This document shows, one piece after another, positions 56,020 through 64,000 of a stretch of DNA of 64,000 bases. The translations under genes and the position numbers were made by a program. The stretch is from Isoetes taiwanensis. Lineage: Eukaryota > Streptophyta > Lycopodiopsida > Isoetales > Isoetaceae. The notes beneath the pieces are model-generated. The model was not told the DNA's origin. It did not search any database and worked only from the letters and a program-made list of their open reading frames with translations. Each line of letters starts with the position of its first letter. Positions within the stretch are counted from its first letter, which is position 1. Where the stretch lies: NCBI GenBank assembly GCA_021234155.1, contig JAJEKV010000052.1, forward strand, positions 495,933 to 559,932. The letters run 5' to 3'.

Positions 56020-57575
56020 GTCTAGGTTAAATTTTCTCTTTATTGGCAGGCAGGTCGATTTTGGCGCCTTCCTTCTTGCCGCCCTGCCTTGTTTCTTGCC
56101 GATTTGCACTCTATTGCTTTGCCGCCTTGTTTCTTGGAGTTGTGCGCATCTTGTAGTCTTACAGATCTTAGATCTTAGGATTGGCTGATCTTGCAGTGGA
56201 GCCCATTTGGCCAGATCTCTGGAGCAATGCAGTAGCACAGACGTATGTAGGGTTCACATGCACCCTTTTTTTCTAGGCGGAATCCAACGGGGTGCATTAA
56301 CGCTTCAGTTTTATGATCTTATTTGCTGAAAAGATATCACCTGGGCCGATTATCCCATCACGAAATGGGAACATATGGTGCTTTTTCCATCATGTGAATA
56401 GGTTATGGCTGGAAGGAAATGATATATCGCCAGATTGAATACATGCAGCTTAAATTTTTGGCCAGATTGGAGTGTGTCGCTGCCAATTTAATAGACGTAG
56501 AACTAAGCTCTGAGAAATTTGCTGCAGCGGCACCATAGCTAGATAGCCAGCGGCCTCATGCAACACACTAGCAGATAAAAGTTTTCTCCTGTGAGGCTTG
56601 GAATGTCAAATAGGCAGTGATTTGGTGCTCCAGGTAATTTGCTCAGCTCTTTAGCTTAATCTGCCTGCTCAAATCTTCAACTTAATCTGCTCAAAGTGAT
56701 CTGCTCAAAGGAGGTGAGTTTGTATATTATGGTCTGATGCTATTTTTCTTCTCAATTTGTTCAAAGCTGGAAGGATGAAGAGGAGGTCTGGGTTTTGTTG
56801 TCTATTAAAACCCAACCTGCGTTAGAAAGTTACGGATAAAGATGGCGTCCTTCCAGTCTTATGTAAAAATAATTCACCTTCATTTACTTGACACCATTAT
56901 TTCTTTATCTGCATTCATGTGACACCATTCTTGTAACATTCTTTCGCATTAATTTGGCAGGTTCCAGAAGGTATAGCTAAGGTACAGCAAAAACAAAGGT
57001 CTTCCCTGGCAAAATATTGTAAGTAGAGAATAAGATATGTTTTCCATTTTTTTGCATTTTCATAGGTTTGGCATTTTGCATTTGTTCACAGGTTGACAAA
57101 GCTTAGTTAGGGAAACAACAGAAATAAAGGCATGCACTGTGAAACAAAGGTCTGCTGGGCCGCAGCTCCAGCTGCAATGGAGCTTTTGCAGGGATTTTGA
57201 AATCCCATGGAATTGGCAGACAAAGTGAGGATATGAAAAGCAGGAGTATGTAAAGAACAAGGTTTAAGTAATTGGAATTCAGCTTCCCATACTTGAAAAT
57301 ACATGCATTGGAAATACATGCATTGAAAAATACATTGTTTAGGTAGTAACTGTTACTATCATGATTATTATGTCTAGAATCACAAAAAGTTCAGAAACAT
57401 TGAAAGCTGGAACTCTATGGTTTAATAACTACATATAAGAACAAACATCCATAATTGGAAGTCACAATATGCTTTAAGAACTACCATGCCTAATGGAATT
57501 ATTTGGGTTCGATTCCCAAAAGGCAAGAAATTAACAATAGTTTGTACCAGGGTTTATAAATAAATTAGCATAACA
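56020..57575. other. No recognised gene
   Basis: Plant-like intergenic or intronic sequence. Open frames up to about 74 codons, none recognised. A tRNA-like GGTTCGATTCC at 57508 has no supporting tRNA structure upstream. Confidence 0.4.
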
Positions 57576-57579
57576 ACAT

Positions 57580-58250
57580 AGTGCTTTTTTTTCTCAATAT
57601 TATCTTTAAATGTATTTTTTGGTAAAAAGCATGCGTTGTTTTTGTAAATTTTAAAACTGCGTGTGGGTGGTTTTTTTATTTTTCCCCAAAAACAACAGTC
57701 GAAACAACCGCTACTCTTAAGAAATGACGTGTTAGTTTTTTGATAACTACACTTGAAAATGCTTATTTTTAAAAAGCCACATGTGGATTTTATGTAAAAC
57801 AATACTAAAAAATAGCACCTAGTTTTGATTAACCACATTTTTTTCTTAAAACCACATCATTTTTTTGGAAAACCAACAACTAAAAACAATATAGTTAAAA
57901 AAAAGGTGTAGACAACTACGTGTAGTTTCTAGCAAAGTCGGACAAAATTCTCTATGTAGTTTTTCAGTGTAATTTTTTTGTTTTTTTTGCAAAACAACAG
58001 TTAAAAACAACACGTGGACCTTTTAAGTTTTATTAAGAACCACATGTCTTTTTTTCACGAAAACAACACTTGAAAACTACGACTACTTTTAAAAAACAAC
58101 ATGTTGAAACACATGTAATTCCTACGTGTAGATAATTTTGACAAAACTCTACGTGTAGACTTTTAACGAAAAAATCTACATGTATAAAAATTTTGCTAAA
58201 AACTACACGTCATTTCTAGCAAATCCGGACAAAAAACAACACGTAGTTTT
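57580..58250. repeat. A/C-rich array related to the 44.6 kb array
   Basis: Degenerate units with AAAAACAACA, ACACGTGGA, AACCACATGT and CTACGTGTAG. Many short elements are inverted pairs (ACATGTGG, CTACACGT). It resembles the complement of the G/T-rich array at 44.6-45.5 kb and the ends at 44.5 and 63.5 kb. Confidence 0.65.
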
Positions 58251-58275
58251 TGGGTTGCCCCTACGGGGGCAAACC
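58249..58275. repeat. GC-rich hairpin next to the A/C-rich array
   Basis: GGGTTGCCCC-TAC-GGGGGCAAACCC pairs with one bulge. GC hairpins also border the related arrays at 44306 and 63456 (GGAGGGCAACCCTCC). No CTRR follows at the expected distance here. Confidence 0.6.
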
Positions 58276-58295
58276 CTTGTTTATATGGGTTTGTG

Positions 58296-58335
58296 GCATA
58301 TCCTAGGTATATGCTGGAATATACCTAGGATATGC
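58296..58335. repeat. Perfect 16-nt inverted repeat, 8-nt loop
   Basis: GCATATCCTAGGTATA, loop TGCTGGAA, TATACCTAGGATATGC. There are no mismatches. It lies 116 bases before the ATG of the FMO fragment. Confidence 0.95.
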
Positions 58336-58450
58336 TGGTGACTGCTCCAAACCCATTGTTCCAGGTAAACTCTCGGTCTCCTACGTTCTAATTAGGTGTG
58401 TGATTTATCTGCCCTGCCAGTTACCCAGTCACTCTGGAGCTCGAGCTATT

Positions 58451-58651
58451 ATGGGGGCCAAAAACATTTGCATCGTGGGAGTAGGAATGAGTGGCCTGTG
58501 CGCCTGCAAGCACCTGCTTGGCCATGGTTTAGATCCGGTGGTTTCGGAAGCCCAAGACGAGATCAGAGGTGTTTGGCACCACACATTTTCCACAACGAAG
58601 CTGCAGACCCCTAAGCTTGCTTACCAGTTCTCCGACTTTCCTTGGCCTCAG
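58451..58651 (+). pseudogene. Flavin-containing monooxygenase N-terminal fragment
   Basis: ATG 58451 starts MGAKNICIVGVGMSGLCACK, with the GVGMSG FAD-binding loop (GxGxSG) at residues 10-15. Residues 36-48 read DEIRGVWHHTFST, and residues 50-66 read KLQTPKLAYQFSDFPWP, typical of plant FMO-like enzymes (TKLQTPK..YQFSDFPWP). FMOs bind FAD and NADPH and oxygenate soft nucleophiles; plant members act in defence and metabolism. Only about 67 residues of roughly 500 are present. The sequence then passes directly, with no intron signal, into CCT6 sequence near 58649. Whether this first part is transcribed cannot be told. Confidence 0.8.
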
Positions 58652-60914
58652 AACAACTCTACGAACAACTCTAAGAACTAAAGTATGCACTAGACCTTCT
58701 GCAAGTGCTATACTTTTTATGTCTGATTATGTCTTTGTGGTCTGCTTAGGTGCATGAGGAACTTGCTGACCAGTTGACAGATATTGTTGTCAATGCGATA
58801 AAATTATTGTGGCCTTTTTTCCCTGAAGCAGCATTTTTGCAGTTATTTTGACTAATGCATCATTATGCGAATTCTTGATTATAATTTTGCTGTAATAATT
58901 TGGTAGTGGATTTGTTTGCTCCTTAAAGAAGGGAGATCATCACATCATAAGAAAGCAGAACTTAGGAATTTGGTTCTAACTAGATGCTGCATGTACTTTT
59001 AGGTTCTTTGTATCAGGAAGCCAGAGGAATCGATTGACCTATTCATGGTGGAAATCATGCACATGAGACACAAATTTGAAATGGACTCTCGTCTGGTATG
59101 CATATTTTACCTGGTGTTATGTCTGTTACAATGAGGTAGTGATTATATGCACATATAGGTTGAAGGTTTGGCATGGTGCACGTCACCCAGATATGGAAAA
59201 ACGAGTTGAAAACTGTTACATTTTGACATGCACGTATCACTCGAATATGAGAAGAGGTAAGTTATTGTCTCACATGATAAAGATATGACCATTTCACACT
59301 GTAGATTCTACCTGGAAAACTCTACGATTCATTTTTTAATTTTTAAAAGCTTTATCTTGCTACTGTTTTGTGGAATAATCAAGTCTCTGCAATATTTCTT
59401 ATTCCTTGTGACGGTTTTGTTTGGCAGTGAGATCAATGCAGGCTTCTTCTATCAGAATGCAGAACAAAGGGTAAAAATGGTTGCTCTGAATGGAGACAGG
59501 TTGATGCAAAAGTCATGAAGATAATTGCTCTAAAGAAGAAGGTAAAAATGTTTTGATGTTCTGCACTGTTTGTGACACGTGATGAGAAGCTAACTGGATG
59601 CTCATGGCTTTTCAAGATCTGCGATGGAACCGACAAGAACTTTGTTGTTATCAATCATAAAGGAATTGATCCCATGTCACTCGACTTATTTGCACGGGAA
59701 GGGGTAATATTCTTATGCCATTGGATTTGTTCTCTGTGAATCTGTTTTACTTATAGAGCCTATGAACATCAGGTTATACAACAGAAAATTGGAGTATTAC
59801 GGTTTCACTTATTTTGTTTGTCTTCTCTCAGATTGTGGCTCTAAGAAGAGCAAAACGACGGAACATGGAGCGTTTGGTTTTAACCTATGGTGGCTGTAGA
59901 CTCCGTTAAAGGTCTCACTGCAGATTTACTAGGGTGGGCAGGACTTGTTTATGAACATGTTCTTGGTGAGGAGAAATATACTTTTGTGGAAAATGTGAAG
60001 AATCCACATTCATGTACCATATTGATAAAAGGTATCAGTTATTATATTACGTTTTTTACATTAAGTTAAAGTGGTGGTTTCAAAGCAATAAATGCTTGCC
60101 CATGCAACGTGATGTCTTAAAGATCGTCAATTTTATAGGTCCAGATGATCATACTAGTGCCCAGATAAAAGATGCAGTCAGGGATGGGCTACAATCTGTT
60201 AAAAATACTATAGAAGATGAAGCAATCGTTTTGGTATGTTTCTCTTTTGGATTTTCTCTTGATTGATATCTCGCCTGAATTTGATACAAATTAAAATATG
60301 TTCACTAGGGAGGAGGGGCATTTAAAGTTGCAGCGCGGCAGTATCTGTTTAATGAAGTGAACAAAACTGTTCAAGGGGTGAGCATGTCTTCATATGTGAT
60401 TGTTTTATAGATCTCATATTTCAAAAACTGACGAATGCTTTTTGCAGCGAGCACAACTAGGAGTTGAAGCATTTGCAGATGCACTGCTTGTTGTTCCCAG
60501 GACTTTAGCAGAGAATGCTGGTCTTGACACACAAGATGCATTAATCACTCTTCGGGTAAGTTGAAGGTTTTCAGTAATTAACTGCCTAGATATGCCATCA
60601 TTTCAAGCAAGAATGATACTTATTTAGAAAACAACAGTCGGAGCATGATAATGGTAATGTTGTGGGGCTAAATATCAACACTGGGGATCCCATGGATCCT
60701 CAACTTGAAGGGGTGTTTGACAATTACTCAGTCAAATGGCAGATTATTAATTCTGCGTAAGTTTCTTTTCCCTCAATGGGGTTGGTTGTCGGAGTTATAA
60801 ATAAATCACTCATGTCTTGCATATTTTGTTTGTGCGTGCAGGCCAGTAATAGCTTGACAATTACTACTTGTAGATGAAGTTATCCGAGGGGGCCGCAATA
60901 TGAGGAAGGGCTAG
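58650..60914 (+). pseudogene. CCT6 (TCP-1 zeta) chaperonin, 5'-truncated, introns retained
   Basis: CCT zeta is a subunit of the cytosolic TRiC/CCT folding chaperonin. Exon-like segments: 58650-58682 (RTTLRTK, with RTTL duplicated), 58750-58797, 59003-59095 (IRKPEESIDLFMVEIMHM), 59159-59256, 59428-59541, 59617-59703 ([17 protein letters not shown]), 59832-60031, 60139-60233, 60309-60377, 60448-60555, 60628-60756, 60842-60914. Most introns keep GT and AG. They cover about the last two thirds of the protein, including ALRRAKRRNMERL, TILIKG, DGLQSVKNTIEDEA and LLLVDEVIRGGRNM, ending near the natural C-terminus. Defects: TGA codon 60855-60857 where Ser is expected, frameshifts near 59175, 59240, 59480 and 59895, and AT instead of GT at the 58798 donor. 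The N-terminal third is replaced by FMO sequence. Confidence 0.85.
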
Positions 60915-61385
60915 ATTTATACATTGGGTACTTTTCTTGTGAATAATACAAATTTTGCCCACTATCATAAGTTCAAAGCGGAAGAGTTTGGAAGCTTGAA
61001 AGAGTGCATGATACTTTATTTTCTCAATGTAATTTCTTAATGAAGAATTCAAAGAGTTAGTCCTTACACTCGCAAAAATGGAGAGAGAACAGTGTTTTAT
61101 GGGTCGATATGAAAATAGCTTGGCGATTGTATGAAATTATTCAACGCTTTTAGTTTTCAAACCATCTAATAGGTTCAAATTATCAAATTGCTAGACTCTC
61201 TGCATGAGAGGCTCTGCATGAGAGGCTCTCCATTTTTGGCGCACATTTTGAAGGATCAAATTATATTGCGGCGATGTGCTTAAGATCGTCAAAAGTAAAA
61301 CATTGTATCACCTGAGATTTCTGTTTGTGAAGATCTAACAGCATATACACAGCATTAGGGATGGCATCTGTTTGTGGCCTTTGTT
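60915..61385. other. Sequence after the CCT6 fragment, probable former 3' UTR
   Basis: AT-rich, with no open frame of interest. It may include the original CCT6 3' UTR. A short duplication, TGCATGAGAGGCTC, occurs twice at about 61202-61225. Confidence 0.4.
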
Positions 61386-61399
61386 TGTATCATCAATAC

Positions 61400-61480
61400 A
61401 AAAGAGAAGAAGCCTCAATGCAAAGGCAGAGAAGGAAACCTTGAACCGTACAAAGGAGAAGAAGCCTCAATGCAAAGGCA
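61400..61480. repeat. Direct duplication of about 30 bp, period 58
   Basis: GAGAAGAAGCCTCAATGCAA, AGGCAGAG occurs at about 61405 and again at about 61455 with the same order. Confidence 0.85.
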
Positions 61481-63440
61481 GAGCTGTGAAGCTTTAAAAT
61501 ACATTCCATGAATCTGGCCTACCATTGTGATATACCATTTGAGGTCCCTCCAACAAAGGCCCAAGTAGGAATATGTTGCAGAGAACAGTCGTTGTAATAA
61601 GATATGATCTAGACATGTCACAACTTAATATACTTTCAATTTTAGCTAATGTTTCATGCTCATAGGAAGAACAAAGGTGGTTCGTCCACAAGTGTTAAGT
61701 GTCCAGGGTTGATCCTGAAGTTGAGTTATAGGACTTATGAGAGCACGAGTATTTCTGTTCAATAGAAGAGTCTGTATTGGTTCCTATTCTCCGTTTCTAA
61801 TAGACAGGGAAGTTAACTTGTGTGTGTTTTGTGTTTGTTTTTTCACGTTAGCTTTCCATGGGGAGTGGCGTGTATTTGAGGACGAGTGCCTTGTATTTGA
61901 TAAGGGTGGATGACAGAAACGTTACGCATCTGGAGTTATTCAGGAAGATGTTTGCAGTAGGCAGTAGCTTGGAGGCATCATCACAATGTTTTGCCAATTA
62001 TAAGCATACCTAGATCCAAACATCTGCATGGTAGGTATTCATAAATCAGTAACTTAGATGAAGATGAATTGCAATACGCTAGCCAGATTCTTATGCTTGA
62101 TATCACTTAAGTCTCTCAAGCCATTTTTTCCTATCTTTTTAACCGCAAATATGCTCTTTTCATATGTACATCATACCAAATCCACTAGATCCTATGATAT
62201 CCCTGCTATCAAGCATTTCAAACATCCATACAACATCTGCTACTGAAATGGCATGTCTCCATGAAATAATAAGTTTAGAATTTGCAGGTTTTTCAATTTT
62301 TAGCACGTTTTGGAACAAAGAAAACTGATTCATTTCTAGATTGTGATTTATTTGTGTTTGGCCTGCTTCTGCATGGATTTCCACGAACTTTGGTAGAGTA
62401 GAAAGCCCCATATATCAATGCTACATATAGCATTACATAGCAACACACAACAAGATGTAAAAGTGGCATGAATTACTCCAAGTTTTTGCATAAAACCTGA
62501 AGTAGCAAGTCAAAGAAGCTGCCACGATTCAACCATCTGATGTTGTCTCCTAAAACACAAATTCCTAAACTTAAACGAAGCTTAAAATTGGAATACTTAC
62601 CATATGCACAAAAATTTGCCAACAAAAAAAAATATATAAACTGGGACTCCAAACAATACATGTTCCCACCCTTAGGAAATCCTAATCTAAACATTTTCTA
62701 GATTATGAGAAGTATGGATTTGGAGGAGCTACTCCATGTCATTGTCACAATATGTTAAGATTGGAGAATTAAGAGATTGGAGGTATGTTAGGTTAAAATC
62801 CATTTAAGCACAACCTTAAATTGAAGACGCAATCCATGAACCACAAACTTTGCCTGACATATAAAAGTCATATTTCTTCTTGTCCATCAAGAGTCTTGTA
62901 TATAGGAAGTCAATCATCGGTGCATATATTTAGACTAGTTGACTTTGACAACTCCTCCTTAAGTGCTTCCCCTTGTGCAGTAATTGGCGAAAATATACAT
63001 GTGTAACCGAGACAACCATTGTGATTCGGACTGCAAAAAGAGCTACCTTTCCAATTGATCCAAACTATCACAAGAGGAGATAAGAACCCTCACAGGAACA
63101 TCAAATAATGTAATAGTAGTTAAGAAGAGATAACTATCGTGAACATAGTAATTTGCAAAATGAGACATCTCAACAACCCTTCATGTTACAAGGTCAAAAT
63201 ACTGCAAAAGAACCTTAGCCATGATGACAAAGAGCAACAAAGCCAATGGCCAATCTTGGTTAAGACCTCAATCAACCATAAAGAATATAGAAGTTTCACC
63301 TTGAAAGAGGACGATAGAGAAAGAAAGGGAACCCCATAGGATCTATTAATAAAGTCATAGTATCAAGTACTCTATTGTTTAGAAGTAGCAATTTCAATTG
63401 ATTGTCAAAACATAACTTTCAACTATGATTTAAGCCACTT
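61481..63440. other. No recognised gene
   Basis: Open frames of 60-83 codons on both strands have no recognised motif, repeat or transposon end. Confidence 0.4.
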
Positions 63441-63449
63441 CATCCTCCG

Positions 63450-63555
63450 GCCATGGAGGGCAACCCTCCGTGCGCAGCACCTTGTTTGATGTTGTTTTTT
63501 TCGCAAAAAAGACACTGAAAAACAACATGTGGACCCAGTTTTGGGGTGGTAGTGT
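63450..63555. repeat. Inverted copy of the 44.5 kb array end, with GC hairpin
   Basis: GTGGACCCAGTTTTGGGGTGG (in parts: GTGGACCCAG, TTTTGGGGTGGTAGTG) is the complement of CACTACCACCCCAATTCTGG and GGTCCACA at 44521-44548. It is preceded by ACAACATG-type A/C sequence and a GGAGGGCAACCCTCC hairpin (63456-63470). It may be an end of the same repeat/element family in opposite orientation. Confidence 0.6.
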
Positions 63556-64000
63556 TGATGTCATGTACTAAATCTCATATTGTTGCTTGTTGCTTGAACT
63601 AATGTGGATGTGTTGTGGCTATGGATGTGTCGTCTCTTGTTGCTTGTATATGAATGTGGATGTGCGTTGTGTCTATGAATGCGTTGTGAACACCACCATG
63701 TACCCTTTTGAAGGCATTGCATTATTTTGTGTGACCACAGATAATCTGTTCATTGTGTGTTACACCTTTATCTATAGCTACCATTAAAAGTACTTTGCAC
63801 CTTTAATTGGAGCCAGCCTTAGAAATACTTGAATGTTGTGCAAATAAAATATGAAACATCTGTTCATGATCAAATATGAAACATTGCAAAATATGAAAGA
63901 TGGGCTTAATGGATTTTCTTAATATATGTATCCCATGTATGCTAGTGTTAAATTTATGAAAAAACAAACTAAGTTCTTTTTTTAAAGCTTTGGAGACATG
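63556..64000. other. No recognised gene
   Basis: T/G-rich then AT-rich sequence. A 66-codon plus frame (63587-63787) is Cys/Val-rich low-complexity coding from TGTGG repeats and has no recognised domain. Confidence 0.4.

Noticed and set aside
57500-57525. tRNA T-arm-like GGTTCGATTCC
   Set aside because: No acceptor, D or anticodon stems can be formed with the preceding 60 bases.

Overview
This window looks like repeat-rich nuclear DNA of a land plant with a large genome. Plant-type fragments support this: a RAV-like B3 domain, a CIPK regulatory exon, a plant-class flavin monooxygenase N-terminus, a CACTA (En/Spm, TNP2-type) transposase and an intron-rich chaperonin CCT6 copy. A fern, lycophyte or gymnosperm is my guess from the LINE and transposon types; nothing in the sequence proves it. 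I see no intact host gene. What can be recognised is mobile-element coding sequence, almost always frameshifted, and copied fragments of host genes.

Layout. 1-15 kb: no recognisable gene; short duplications and a three-copy ~0.58 kb tandem repeat (11.1-12.8 kb). 15-22.4 kb: the most unusual part. On the plus strand is a decayed RNase H-fold, DDE-like putative transposase (VDF, DGCxxQFK and GHGKGxxDG blocks). Facing it on the minus strand is a decayed gene with an Ulp1-type (C48) cysteine protease domain followed by an FCP1/NIF-type HAD phosphatase domain. Arrays of TGTACAT-type repeats lie beside, between and beyond the two. 22.4-28.8 kb: GC-rich GCGTC/ACGTCGCATGCGACGT repeats, a B3 pseudogene, a SET-domain fragment and a CACTA TNP2 fragment. 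28.9-33.8 kb: a degenerate high-GC repeat family in several copies, one split by a 5'-truncated minus-strand LINE. 34.0-38.0 kb: a near-complete plus-strand LINE of the same family (coiled-coil ORF1, AP endonuclease, reverse transcriptase, C-terminal zinc motif, TAA tail).

38-46.5 kb: a polypyrimidine tract, two unrecognised gene-like regions, a 28-nt foldback, several minisatellites and a probable Helitron 3' end. 46.5-64 kb: more ordinary plant-like DNA with a MITE-like element, one CIPK exon (minus), and a chimera in which the first part of an FMO gene runs directly into the last two thirds of a CCT6 (TCP-1 zeta) gene that keeps its introns but carries a stop codon, frameshifts and a damaged donor.

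The genes do not form a pathway. The coherent story is of transposable elements, their nested insertions, and host fragments carried with them. All family assignments come from reading translations by eye; no database search was possible.
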